DNA from: Dolomedes plantarius
Lineage: Eukaryota; Arthropoda; Arachnida; Araneae; Dolomedidae
Length of the DNA stretch: 64,000 nt
Assembly (NCBI GenBank): GCA_907164885.2
Contig: OU015490.1
Span: 17,578,994-17,642,993 of the forward strand
Direction: 5' to 3'
In this document: one piece after another, positions 10,608-20,139 of the stretch
Position numbering within the stretch: the first letter of the stretch is position 1
Layout of the letters: each line of letters starts with the position of its first letter
Position numbers and translations under genes: made by a program
The notes under the pieces: generated by a model
What the model saw: the letters and a program-made list of their open reading frames with translations, nothing else
Databases searched by the model: none
What the model was told of the DNA's origin: nothing

Positions 10608-11184
10608 GCGGATGGGCAAAAAGTCTGTAGAAACTTTAAAAATTCATAAAAATCGAAAAAATGACCAAAATTAAAAAACGTTTGCATGGTTAGCGTCGCT
10701 AGGTCACGGGATTTTTTTTAAGACAGGGAAAAAATAACTCAAAAAACAGCCGACAGGTGGCGCTGACGTACGCAAGTCAAAAGAAGATACTCAAATAACG
10801 AAAAGAATGCTTCTAAATCGTTTATTACAGCAGTAGGTGTTCCACATGACCCTCACCACAGGGGATAATACATTGTAGGCGAGTCACAAATCCAGCAACG
10901 GAACGGCAGAGTGCAGCAGGTCCGAATATATACATGACACCTCTCGGCGGATCGCATCTTTCAGTTCCAAAAGATTGGATGTACCAGATAGATACACCCG
11001 GGATGATACACCCGTTGACTTGTACGTCAGCGCCACCTGTCGGCTGTTTTTTTAGGGTTTTTTTCCTGTCTTAAAACAAATCCCGTGACCAAGCGATGCT
11101 AACCCTGTAAACGTTTTTTTATTTTGGTTATTTTTCCGGGTTTTATGAATTTTTAAAGTTTTTATGGACTTTTTGCTCACCCGG
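10608..11184 (-). mobile_element. Internally deleted mariner-like element with ~170 bp TIRs
   Basis: The ends read GCGGATGGGCAAAAAGTC and (reverse strand) CCGGGTGAGCAAAAAGTC, flanked by TA at 10606-10607 and 11185-11186. The inverted repeats continue inward for about 170 bp, through GTCACGGGATT and CAGCCGACAGGTGGCGCTGA. The interior is only about 230 bp and keeps the tail of a transposase gene on the minus strand. It is non-autonomous and would need a full-length relative's transposase. Confidence 0.88.
10825..10990 (-). pseudogene. Mariner transposase C-terminal remnant
   Basis: The minus-strand frame ends CGEGHVEHLLL plus stop (stop codon 10825-10827), matching the G-G-HxEHLL tail common to mariner-type transposases. 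Just upstream, in another frame, lies ELKDAIRREV, the preceding helix of the same domain, so a frameshift separates them. It lies inside the TIR element at 10608-11184 and shows that the element arose by internal deletion of a longer transposon. Confidence 0.65.

Positions 11185-11186
<2 letters not shown>

Positions 11187-11246
<60 letters not shown>
11187..11246. repeat. (TA)n microsatellite
   Basis: About 30 TA units beginning at the target-site TA of the preceding element. Confidence 0.9.
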
Positions 11247-11257
<11 letters not shown>

Positions 11258-11299
11258 ACCATATACATATAACCATATACATATATATGTATAAGGTTT

Positions 11300-11382
11300 C
11301 TCACCGGCAGACGGCACGGCATGTAACAAAAGGGCTGATCTTTCATTGCGTTGTATAGACACGCGGGTTTTAAAATCATTTA
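11300..11382 (+). repeat. Dispersed repeat A, copy 2
   Basis: Begins CTCACCGGCAGACGGCACGG, close to 1575-1662, and like it includes ACATG/GCATGTAACAAAAGGGCT. It follows a TA/CATATA tract. Confidence 0.6.
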
Positions 11383-11459
11383 TCTGACCAGATGAAAATT
11401 AAGAGCGGGGGGTGCAGTCCAATATTTTTTTGATGGAATGCATGAAAAATTTTATATCT

Positions 11460-12277
11460 ATATATCTACCCGGGCAACCCCGGACAATCATTCTTTAAAA
11501 ATATTTTCATTAATTTTCTTATGCCTTAATATAACTAATGGACTAATTGTTCGGAATGAAAGTTATGTGCCGTTACGTTTCTCTGTTTAAAGAGCGTTTC
11601 CTCCCATTGCTTAAAAAAACCCAAAACTCTAAAAGATTTATCTTATATGATTTCACGGAATAAGGAATTCAAATACATATCGTATGTTAACTCTGTTTCG
11701 CGAACTTAGGGGAAAATCCTGTAGAACTCTTAAACTTCTTCCCATTTTATGATCCTCAAACGATTAATATATTTAGATCAACAGAAAGCTTCCAAAAACT
11801 GGCCATGGGACAGAACTTAATTTCTCTTTTTTTTCTGCCTTTTTTTCCATACCTTATTAAGTTCTATTTGTTTGAACGCCATTGTCTAAAATTGTCTAAA
11901 GCAGCGGTTCTCAACCTTTTTAGACCCACGACTCCACTAAACGTAAGAAAAATAAAATAAACACTACGCCCTTCCCCGTCACCCCCAGGCCACTCCTCTT
12001 CTCCCCCGCGAATCGAATTTGACTGATAACGCAGCTGGTTGTGGTGAAGGGGCTGTATCCACATTTACGTGGTACGCGCACCTCTTAGGGGCACAATAAA
12101 TTATTGAAAAATTAATTTAAAAAAATAATTGTGCGCCAAATTTCGTTTTTGCTGCGTTAATTTTCTCGGGTCCTAAACATTAACTGTGACGAATTTGGTT
12201 CCGGTGGGTGAAACAGTCTATGATTCTATAGCGGACAAACAAACAAACAGACGAGCTCTTATATATATATATATAGA
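11460..12277 (-). mobile_element. Decayed Helitron-like element, interrupted by a hAT-like end
   Basis: On the minus strand the right edge reads A|TCTATATATATATATAAGAG followed by CTCGTCTGTTTGTTTGT, a usual 5' end of non-autonomous arthropod Helitrons. The left edge has a GC-rich inverted motif, CTACCCGGGCAACCCCGG, resembling the 3' hairpin, but without a clean CTAG. No Rep/helicase coding. Classification is by terminal resemblance only. Confidence 0.45.
11902..11960 (+). mobile_element. hAT-like terminal sequence
   Basis: Contains CAGCGGTTCTCAACCTTTTT followed by AGACCCACGACTCC, very like the terminal inverted repeat of hAT (Charlie-type) transposons. The left flank contains a duplicated ATTGTCTAAA. 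The matching opposite end was not found, so this may be a truncated copy inside the Helitron. Confidence 0.5.
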
Positions 12278-12892
12278 TATAACTGACTTAGAAAGTCTGC
12301 GCCATGCAAACTATATCAAGGGAAAGCCGTTATTTCTGTAAATACTAAATTTTGTTAGTAATATATATGAGTAAATTCCCTCCAATAGGAGCCTCCGATT
12401 CGTTAAGACCGATTAACAGACGGAACGACTCTTTCCGTCTGCGTTCACTAATAACCCCAAAGAGACCGCAAATGGGAATCTCCTCTAGTGTTGCGCTCCC
12501 GGTCTAAATGCAACCTGCCGGAATTTGAATTTATGAACCACATTTCCATTAGCATAAATCCGGAGCTTTTAAAAGAGGAAGGCCGCACTTCCGTTTCGTT
12601 TTACTTTCCCGCCGAAGGTTTTCGAAATGCAAATGAGAGCGGGTTTTATTTCGGAGCCCTCGTTTATGTGCGGATATAAGGTGATTATTTTCCGGGCATT
12701 TTCAATGAAGATAGCGGCACACGAAGAAAAAATGAAAAACACAAAATGGTTAGAGGAAGTCTTTTCCTCTAATGGTGAGATCCGCCATTTTGTCGACTTT
12801 TAATAGGGCTTACAGGAGAAGGAAATTTAAAATTATAGGCGTCTCTACGTCGCTAACCTAGCTTACTGTACCGGGAATATTATCTATATATA
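12278..12892. other. No gene recognised
   Basis: Mixed-composition DNA. A 63-codon open frame at 12488-12679 lies in a stretch less AT-rich than its surroundings but shows no known domain. Confidence 0.45.
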
Positions 12893-13063
12893 CAGTGGAA
12901 TCTCGATCGATCGTTTTCCGAATCATCGTTTTTCCGTATGTGCCGTTTATTTCACCCAGTCCCGACAATCATATTGCTTTGTTCTGTTCCCGCATCTATC
13001 GTTTTTCCGCATTTATCATTCAGTTCAGTAGGTCCCTTGTAAAACGATAGATCGAGATTCCAC

Positions 13064-13065
<2 letters not shown>
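12893..13065. mobile_element. 173 bp MITE, copy 1
   Basis: Terminal inverted repeats CAGTGGAATCTCGATC and GATCGAGATTCCACTG enclose a short interior with a repeated ATCGTTTTTCCG motif. TA precedes the left end. The termini resemble those of pogo/Tigger-type elements (inference). Other copies are at 13314-13486 and 47318-47490. Confidence 0.85.
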
Positions 13066-13127
<62 letters not shown>

Positions 13128-13150
13128 TCCCGGTACATACATACATACAT

Positions 13151-13197
<47 letters not shown>

Positions 13198-13220
13198 TCC
13201 CGGTACATACATACACACAT

Positions 13221-13305
<85 letters not shown>

Positions 13306-13313
13306 CACACACA
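13066..13313. repeat. (TA)n tracts with a duplicated ~70 bp block
   Basis: Long TA runs separated by two near-identical blocks starting AAAATATTCCCGGTACATAC (about 13120 and 13190). The same ACCGGGAATATT motif occurs inverted just left of MITE copy 1 (12869). This suggests local duplication of the MITE border. Confidence 0.8.
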
Positions 13314-13484
13314 CAGTGGAATCTCGATCGATCGTTTTCGGATCCATCGTTTTTCCGTATGTGTCGTTCATTTTATCCAGTCCCAACGATTATATTGCTT
13401 TGTTATGCTTCCGCATCTATCGTTTTCCCGCATTTATTGTTCATTTCAATCGGTGGCTTGAAAAACGGTAGATCGAGATTCCAC

Positions 13485-13486
<2 letters not shown>
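13314..13486. mobile_element. 173 bp MITE, copy 2
   Basis: Same termini and interior as copy 1, with about 10-15 differences by eye and a final C instead of G at the right end. It lies in the same orientation as copy 1 inside the same microsatellite cluster. Confidence 0.85.

Positions 13487-13497
<11 letters not shown>

Positions 13498-13534
<37 letters not shown>
13498..13534. repeat. (TG)n microsatellite
   Basis: About 18 TG units next to MITE copy 2. Confidence 0.9.
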
Positions 13535-13535
<1 letters not shown>

Positions 13536-13692
13536 ATGTATATGGCTCAAAATAACGCTAAAGTTCTTAGTGCTTGGAAGGGTAGATGAAAGATTTTAAG
13601 TTAAAATTTTCGTTAATAGAATAAGTGGAAATTATCCTTTTCGTAATGGGCGAAAAGAGAAATTTCTTAGCTTAAGATTGTCATTGATGTCA

Positions 13693-14485
13693 TCTATATA
13701 TATAAAACAGTTCTGATAACAGTTAACTGACTGACACACTGACTGACTGATGACTGACTGACATACAACGCAAGACCAAACCGCTGGACCTAAAGGACTG
13801 AAATTGTGCATGGCGATTCTTCTTATAGTGTAGGGGTGCACTAAGAAAGATGTTTGAAAAATTTTTCTTAGATTTTTTTAAATTAAATTTTTAAACTGTT
13901 TTAGTAACTTTTTTTAAGTTTGCATTTAAAATAATAACTTGAGGGTTATAAAATTTATATCACAAGAAAGATCATACAAATTTCTTTAAAATGAAATATT
14001 TTTCGAATCTTTACCTTCATTTTCTGATTTTTTGTGAATTTTTAAAGATTAATATTTAGAATCTAATTTATTAAATGCTGATCACGTGATTTCTTTTTCT
14101 GGTACTTTTGAATACGTGCATAATAACGTAATAGACAAAAAAAATATTTTTTTTCTTGGTATTTCCGCAAACGATTGGACATTATCCAAAAAAATATTAA
14201 AATACAGTAAAAGACTATATTAACTGTACTATATTCTTTAGTATGTCCTATTAGATTTAATTTGAATATTTTCTTCTACATTATTTTGTCTTTAAAAATA
14301 TCCCTTACAATTTTTTTATAAATATATAATTTTTTTACATCAATTGTATACATTGATCGTCGTATTTATTATAAATATGCATATATAGATACATATTTAT
14401 CTATTAAATTTGGCATTAATTGCATATATTGACCATTGTATTTAATTTGAATGTACTCCTTAGCGAAGTGCGGGTTTTCAGCTAG
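13693..14485 (+). mobile_element. Non-autonomous Helitron-like element (793 bp)
   Basis: Begins A|TCTATATATATAAAACAG and ends GAAGTGCGGGTTTTCAG-CTAG|T: the TC start, CTRR end and A/T target expected for Helitrons, without target duplication. The 5' part has an ACTGACTGA array followed by GGACCTAAAGGACTGAA and GGTGCACTAAGAAAGA. Partial copies with the same 5' part lie at 18400-18902 (inverted) and 44171-44496. No Rep/Hel protein is encoded, so it would rely on a helper. Confidence 0.8.
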
Positions 14486-14496
14486 TATATATGTAC

Positions 14497-14576
<80 letters not shown>
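14486..14576. repeat. (TA)n microsatellite
   Basis: TA tract with ACG and TG interruptions, starting directly at the Helitron 3' end. Confidence 0.9.
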
Positions 14577-14580
<4 letters not shown>

Positions 14581-14634
14581 GTGACCAAAATTGCGGACAG
14601 TTTTTTAAATTTGAATGTTTTCAACTTTAAATGC

Positions 14635-15069
14635 TATAGAGAATCTATGCTCACTTCTACCCAGACTTGGGTGTATATAATTTGAAGTAGCACTCTATTT
14701 GAATTATATACAAACACAGTTTATACATGAAATAATGTTTATTGAATTCGCTGCACATATAATTGGCTTTTACAGCAATAAGCATGTGTACTACTTGTAC
14801 GGAATGTAAATACAGCTTTTAAGGACAATATATTTTTATACTCACGAACAGTAAGTCAAACCAGCAGTACTGCCACGTAAACTTCTGGCCCGCTAAGCAC
14901 TAGCGCAGCATAACACCTTTTTTCAACCTTAACAACCTCCCCCCTTTTTTAATGACGCTGCGTGGTATTTATACTAAGCGCGTATGCCAAAATTAGCATA
15001 TCTGAAGCAGCTTCTTTAATTCACTCAAAAGTTCGATTCTTGTGAATCGAATCTTGTGTATACCTTACA
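14635..15069 (-). repeat. 3' LTR of the pol-less element
   Basis: Near-identical partner of 17797-18231. It contains an inverted pair GATTCTTGTGAATCGAATC near its right edge and a CTTCTGGCCCGCTAAGCACT segment. The purine-rich minus-strand sequence CGAGGGAGGCCAG (15070-15082) directly precedes it and is the likely polypurine tract. Confidence 0.9.
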
Positions 15070-15598
15070 CTGGCCTCCCTCGAAAAAAAAAATTAGGTAA
15101 CTGAGGTCTGAACGGCTTCAGTTAACTAATTGAAAACGCGTGCTGGTCTGACTTTTTACATAATGGGTGGCAAAGTCAAAAAACCTTCCACACGTTGTGT
15201 GGGGGAAAAACGCCACTACCATTTTCACAAAACTAACCCCGAAGGGTCCAAGTGACACCATTACACAGTGGATTTGCAGAGTTGCGGATACTGGGCTGGC
15301 CAACTGCGCCCTAAAATATCTATTTTAATTAAAAGTGACAACACAATTGCACAGCATGACATTTCTTGACTGTATCTGCTCTCCCCCAATTTATAATGTA
15401 CATGTGTTATGATTTGCGAAGTTAGTATGTTAGTTGTTTGTTATCTGTAGTTAGTATGTATTTTTTTCACTACATGTCCCCTTCAAAAATTTATAAAACA
15501 ACAGTATACCGTTTTTTTTCAGTGCCTCACCACTTCCCCTCAAAATGTTTACACAGTATATACACTGGGGAACTTCAAACCAATTTGGTTCGATTTTA
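15070..15598 (-). other. 3' untranslated region of the pol-less element
   Basis: About 530 bp between ORF2 and the 3' LTR, including the candidate polypurine tract at its left edge. Short frames here show no domain. Confidence 0.6.
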
Positions 15599-17221
15599 TT
15601 AAAGGGTGGGAGTTAGAATAAGAAAGTTGATACAAGACTTGTTCCTCATGAATGCCGCAACTTCACTGCACCAGTTTGTCCAATCCGCTGAACCTCTCTT
15701 GATGGTCGCAGTCCTAGTAAAGGGGTTCGTTGACCGTGTGGGCATCCTTCGTGCAGCAGGTCGTAGGTCCTGAGGCGCTGGTCCGGCTTGACGATGGACA
15801 GGAGGTCTCTTGGGAGGAGGCCAACCTTGCTGGGCGGCAGAAATCTTCCGTTTCCTGTACTTATGCAAAGGAACTTTAAAATTGTCATTCTTCCTTTTGA
15901 TAACCTTGTGTACCTTATCAGCGACGCATTCCTCCCTTGATGGAGTTTTTGTAGTGCACACTTTACCTTTCTTCGTACTTTTTTGAGTATAGGCATTAGA
16001 TTTTAATGCAGATTCTATTGTTTCAAATTTATACGCCGCACCAACGTGTTTAGTTCCTGGCTTTATCTCGATGCTTGTGTCATGTTTTTCAACAACCTGA
16101 CTCTGTTTTTCGTATTTGTGCTTATACGACTTCTTTTTTACCGCCTTAATTACTTCAGTATTAGCAGTTTTAATGCTGGAACCTGAAGGCGCTTTTTCAC
16201 GTTTTTTATCCCCCTTAAATTTAGTTTTATCCTCTTTTGACGAAAAAGTCTCTTTGAAACTTGCGATATCAGAATCGTTATCATTTAAATTCTTTAACAC
16301 TGCTTCAGTTTTAGGAAGATTAAGCTTTTCGTACTGGTGCGTATTAATGCAAACGACGTCTATAACTTCCGAAGCATCGGCTAAACTACTTACAGGATAA
16401 CTCTGTGTCAACTTTTCATCCTGATTCTCAGTCTGGTTTTCATGTACTTTATTTAAAACCATATTATCAACCTGGCCTACACAATCCTCATTCGGCTGGA
16501 AACTTGAAATAATATCATCATTACCTAGCGAGTTCCTACTATCGTTTAAAGAATTTTTATTGTCGTCAACTAATAAGTATTCACTAACTTCCGTAACGCA
16601 TACTTCGTCATCTACTAAATTTCCTTCATTAACAGATGTGTGAATATCATCTAAAATATCAGGTATAGCATCAATAATATCAGGTATAGCATTAATAATA
16701 TCAGGTATAGCATTAATAGAAGTGTCCGATGATTTATTTTCTAAACCACTACCATTAGTATCGGCCCTATTTTCAGAAATTTGTACTGGAATTACCGCAT
16801 TATTCCAGCTAGACTCACTTTCTTTATAAGCCACAAAAATACCCTGACTTTCACTATTCTCAAAATAATGATTACTGCTCGGACAAAATAATACATTTGA
16901 CCAAACAGTTTCAACAGGTTGAACCATATCATGTGAATCAACTTGCCAGTGCAAGTAAGGTGCTTCCCTATTATTTTCTTTAAGTGCACTAATTTCATTA
17001 TAACGCCGTGCGCTTCTATTATTTTGCCTGCGGTACTGCTTACGCTGCTGGTTTGAAACTCGCGAAAAATTTTGGCGCGGCTGTATAAAACTTCTCGTAC
17101 CTGAATGACGGTGAGGGGTAGCGAAGAAATGTCTATTGTCATATTTAGCTAAAGCTTGAAGGAGGGTAACCTTGCTTGTAATTGTTTGATTATCTAAAAA
17201 ATCTTGAACACTTGGCTTCAA
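15599..17221 (-). CDS. ORF2 of the pol-less LTR element (540 codons, unknown)
   Basis: A long open frame directly after gag and in the -1 frame relative to it. There is no ATG at its beginning; the frame opens with TTG, so it is probably reached by frameshifting or by joining to gag. Its first ~60 residues look like the end of gag (VIQRLKPSVQDFLDNQ, then an Arg/Gln-rich basic patch). The middle is acidic and Asn/Ser-rich, with a fourfold AIPDII-type repeat (~residues 170-195). The C-terminal third is very basic (KKGK, KRKN, KYRKRK) and ends in a Pro/Arg-rich stretch. I recognise no protease, zinc knuckle, RT, RNase H or integrase motif. It may be a nucleic-acid-binding extension of gag, but function is unknown. 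Confidence 0.7.
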   Translation of the reverse strand: MKPSVQDFLDNQTITSKVTLLQALAKYDNRHFFATPHRHSGTRSFIQPRQNFSRVSNQQRKQYRRQNNRSARRYNEISALKENNREAPYLHWQVDSHDMVQPVETVWSNVLFCPSSNHYFENSESQGIFVAYKESESSWNNAVIPVQISENRADTNGSGLENKSSDTSINAIPDIINAIPDIIDAIPDILDDIHTSVNEGNLVDDEVCVTEVSEYLLVDDNKNSLNDSRNSLGNDDIISSFQPNEDCVGQVDNMVLNKVHENQTENQDEKLTQSYPVSSLADASEVIDVVCINTHQYEKLNLPKTEAVLKNLNDNDSDIASFKETFSSKEDKTKFKGDKKREKAPSGSSIKTANTEVIKAVKKKSYKHKYEKQSQVVEKHDTSIEIKPGTKHVGAAYKFETIESALKSNAYTQKSTKKGKVCTTKTPSREECVADKVHKVIKRKNDNFKVPLHKYRKRKISAAQQGWPPPKRPPVHRQAGPAPQDLRPAARRMPTRSTNPFTRTATIKRGSADWTNWCSEVAAFMRNKSCINFLILTPTL

Positions 17222-17232
17222 ACGTTGGATAA

Positions 17233-17661
17233 CTATTTTAAGATTATCGCTTCCGTCAACTCTTCTAAATATTCCTCACACTTGGAAATCTTTTCCATAG
17301 CAAAATCTAATGCAGACTGACCTTCACGTTGCCTTAGCGAATAAATTTCCGCTTCAATTTCACTTTGATTAAAGGTCTTTGGAAAAACGCTAAGAAACTG
17401 TTGCTTGAATGACGAATAGTCAAAAATCAGATTACTGCTTTGCATACACGTGTACCACTGATATGCACTACCTCTTAAAGCGGCTAGAGCAATTTTAAGT
17501 TTATCCCCCTCTGGGGTGCATTGTTGCTGAAAGTAATGCTCAATTTTCTTTAGGAATTGGCTTGAGGGGCCGCCATTGAAGGTGGCTTCGAATGGCGCAA
17601 TTTGCTGAACCATAATTACCCGAGGAAAATTTCCAGCAGGATTTTGTTCTACAACACTCAT
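17233..17661 (-). CDS. Gag (142 codons) of the pol-less LTR element
   Basis: Starts MSVVEQNPAGNF with an ATG just inside the leader. It contains the usual retrotransposon gag pattern: PFEATFNGG near residue 23, then ALRGSAYQWY (~66-75) and FKQQFLSVFP (~85-94), followed by LRQREGQSALDFA. This region forms the capsid-like shell of related elements. The frame stops after AIILK, where ORF2 overlaps it in the -1 frame at CTTAAAATAG. That may be a programmed shift or a simple mutation; the slip sequence is not a canonical heptamer. Confidence 0.75.
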   Translation of the reverse strand: MSVVEQNPAGNFPRVIMVQQIAPFEATFNGGPSSQFLKKIEHYFQQQCTPEGDKLKIALAALRGSAYQWYTCMQSSNLIFDYSSFKQQFLSVFPKTFNQSEIEAEIYSLRQREGQSALDFAMEKISKCEEYLEELTEAIILK

Positions 17662-17780
17662 TTTTTAAATAGTATATAAGTACTTGCAACAATTTTATCA
17701 ATATACGTACACAGTACACAGTTTTTAATTTCAATTATGTTCTTCGTTACAAATTTAACGCTAACTACCAGGGTATATAT

Positions 17781-17795
17781 ATTTTTCGGGCGCCA
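17781..17795 (-). promoter_or_regulatory. tRNA-Lys-like primer binding site
   Basis: On the minus strand this reads TGGCGCCCGAA followed by AAAT, one base after the 5' LTR. TGGCGCCCGAA is the well-known start of the tRNA-Lys(3) PBS in lentiviruses and many Gypsy elements. Confidence 0.8.
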
Positions 17796-17796
17796 G

Positions 17797-18231
17797 TATA
17801 GAGATTCTATGCTCACTTCTACCCAGACTTGGGTGTATATAATTTGAAGTAGCACTCTATTTGAATTATATACAAACACAGTTTATACATGAAATAATGT
17901 TTATTGAATTCGCTGCACATATAATTGGCTTTTACAGCAATAAGCATGTGTACTACTTGTACGGAATGTAAATACAGCTTTTAAGGACAATATATTTTTA
18001 TACTCACGAACAGTAAGTCAAACCAGCAGTACTGCCACGTAAACTTCTGGCCCGCTAAGCACTAGCGCAGCATAACACCTTTTTTCAACCTTAACAACCT
18101 CCCCCCTTTTTTAATGACGCTGCGTGGTATTTATACTAAGCGCGTATGCCAAAATTAGCATATCTGAAGCAGCTTCTTTAATTCACTCAAAAGTTCGATT
18201 CTTGTGAATCGAATCTTGTGTATACCTTACA
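17797..18231 (-). repeat. 5' LTR of the pol-less element
   Basis: Near-identical copy of 14635-15069. By eye the only difference is GAGATT versus GAGAAT near the left edge. Confidence 0.9.
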
Positions 18232-18399
18232 ATGCCTATATAGAATCTGTAACACTTCACGAAGCGCAATGAGTCATCAATCAGATGAAAGAAAATTTAA
18301 TATTGATTTCAATACAGTAAACAGAGGTCTAATATTTGCATTACAAGGGAAGTTATGCTAATTTGAGTCAGACAAAGAAGCACAGACGAGTGAGATTCA

Positions 18400-18902
18400 A
18401 GAATTTTCTTTAACTGTATTTTATTATTTTTTTTGGATAATGTTCAATCGTCTGCCGCATTAGCAAGGAAAAAAAATTATTTGTCTATTTAGTTGTTATG
18501 CACGTGACGATAAATTTATTTAAAGTAGCAGAAAAAGGAATCACGTGATCAGCTTTTCATAAATTAAATTCTAAAAATGAATCTTTAAAAATTCACCAAA
18601 AATCAGAAAATGGAGGTAAAGATTCGAAAAAATCTCATTTTAAAGGAATTTTTAGGATCTTTCTCGTGATATACATTTTATAACCCTCAAATTATTATTT
18701 TAAATGCAAACTTAAAAGAAGTTACTAAAACAGCTTAAAAATTTAATTTTAAAAAATCTATGAAGAATTTTTCAAAAATATTTCTTAGTGCACCCCTACA
18801 CTATAAGAAGAATCGCCATGCAACATTTCAGCACTTTAGGTCCAGTGGTTTGGTCTGTGCGTTGTATGTCAGTCAGTTACGGAATTGTTTTATATGTAGA
18901 GA
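18400..18902 (-). mobile_element. Helitron fragment (same family as 13693-14485)
   Basis: Inverted partial copy. On the minus strand it starts A|TCTCTACATATAAAACAATT, then a short GACTGACATAC stretch, the GGACCTAAAG(T) box, TAGGGGTGCACTAAGAAA and the later GGACATTATCC region read in reverse near 18440. The 3' CTAG end is missing, so it is truncated on the left. Confidence 0.75.
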
Positions 18903-19072
18903 TAAATATATACAGTTCCTTGATTATCCTAGTGTGTCCTAGGCAAGAATTTGCACTTAGGCCTCTTAATTACTTTGGTTGGGGAAAACAATAACACAAG
19001 TACAGCATTTTGTCCCCCCCCTTTCCAAGTGGGCCTTGGACTGGTGCCCCTGTGGCGGCACTAGTTACAGCA

Positions 19073-19074
<2 letters not shown>

Positions 19075-19103
<29 letters not shown>
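19075..19103. repeat. (TA)n microsatellite
   Basis: About 13 TA units, ending at the TIR of the next element. Confidence 0.9.
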
Positions 19104-19106
<3 letters not shown>

Positions 19107-20062
19107 TAACCACCGCTTATAGTGATCAGTGGTTATAAGAATCAACCGTTTATAAGAATCAATATCGTGAAAACGAAAACAAATGTATTATTTCCATGTT
19201 AAAATTTTCGCTTTAAAGAATCAAACCACCGGTTTTAAGAATCAGTTTACACTCTTCGCTTTCCTTTCATTTTTCCAAAAAAGCCACTGAAACCCTCAAA
19301 AGGCACGAAGTTTTTTTCTTTTTTTTTTAAGAAAAATTGATAAGATGGGATGGAATATAGTCGTAAAATTCATCCCTTTCTTTGTTAGACATAACATAAT
19401 AGTTTCCTCTTAAACTCTTTAGCACAACACTGTCCTATTAGCTTGACCGAGGGGCATCTTTACCAGATGGGGTCTGATTTCACTTTTCTCCACTAACAAA
19501 CAAAAGTAGGGACTCTTTTTTTCCCACCTCCCACATCCTGGTTGCGGCTTCCTGGACCCTGAAACACATAAATCTTCTGCGAAGTGTCCACGTCCACTAT
19601 CACTTAGGCAAACGTGACAATAGTAGATTGAGCACGTTATCAAACCGTGAAACGTAAGCTAGAAGGTGAATCTTCGTCTGAACCTATTAGTATTGAAAGA
19701 TGTATAAGCAGCCTCCTGAAAACTTCCTTACGTCAAACTACCAAAGAAAACTTTTTCTTGCTCCATTCCTGTAGCTGAAATGTTAAAACTGTTAAGAAGG
19801 TATGTGGTAACAAATATTGGATTTTTTTCTTCTCTTACTATAATCATGTGTATCAACTTATAGGTCTAGAAATTAAGTTGTAAAGAATAATTTTAATAAA
19901 AGATAATTAACGATAATTAAAGAGTATTTTATGGTAAATTATCTAATATATGTATATATAGGTGTGTGCCTGTCCAAAAACCTAAATTTCGGCTATAAGA
20001 ATCAACCGCTTATAAGAATCAAAAACAGCAATAACAAACGTGATTCTTATAAACGGAAATCA

Positions 20063-20065
<3 letters not shown>
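19104..20065. mobile_element. Non-autonomous pogo/Tigger-like element (962 bp)
   Basis: The ends start CAGTAACCACCGCTTATA and (reverse strand) CAGTGATTTCCGTTTATA, with TA at both outer edges. Subterminal sequence repeats TTATAAGAATCAACCG several times in direct and inverted order, including GATTCTTATAAACGG near the right end. No transposase motif was recognised inside; a 74-codon frame at 19419-19643 (minus) has no clear match. The pogo/Tigger assignment is from terminal style and TA target only. Confidence 0.75.
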
Positions 20066-20131
<66 letters not shown>

Positions 20132-20139
20132 TGTGTGTG
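20066..20139. repeat. (TA)n-(GA)n-(TG)n compound microsatellite
   Basis: Three adjoining dinucleotide tracts directly after the pogo-like element. Confidence 0.9.

Larger units (their letters stand above)
14635..18231 (-). mobile_element. Pol-less LTR retrotransposon (3.6 kb)
   Basis: Two 435 bp direct repeats (14635-15069, 17797-18231) differ, by eye, at one base. The sequence ATGC flanks both outer edges (14631-14634 and 18232-18235), giving a 4 bp target duplication. On the minus strand the LTR starts TGTAAGG and ends CTCTATA, so the 3' terminus is not the usual CA. A tRNA-Lys-like PBS follows the 5' LTR. The interior encodes a gag and a second ORF of unknown nature, with no protease, RT or integrase motif. 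It is a recent, non-autonomous insertion. Confidence 0.9.

Noticed and set aside
12952..13589. Several Tyr/Ile repeat frames across the TA tracts
   Set aside because: Translations of (TA)n microsatellite in all frames; no biological protein is implied. The same applies to Tyr/Ile-rich frames at 4285-4494, 11052-11379, 45724-46104 and 52895-53183.
17230..17250. Canonical -1 slippery heptamer between gag and ORF2
   Set aside because: The overlap is CTTAAAATAG, which does not fit the X XXY YYZ pattern; left as an open question instead of a regulatory feature.
19419..19643. Transposase remnant inside the pogo-like element
   Set aside because: The 74-codon frame shows no DDE motif or CENP-B-type DNA-binding pattern.
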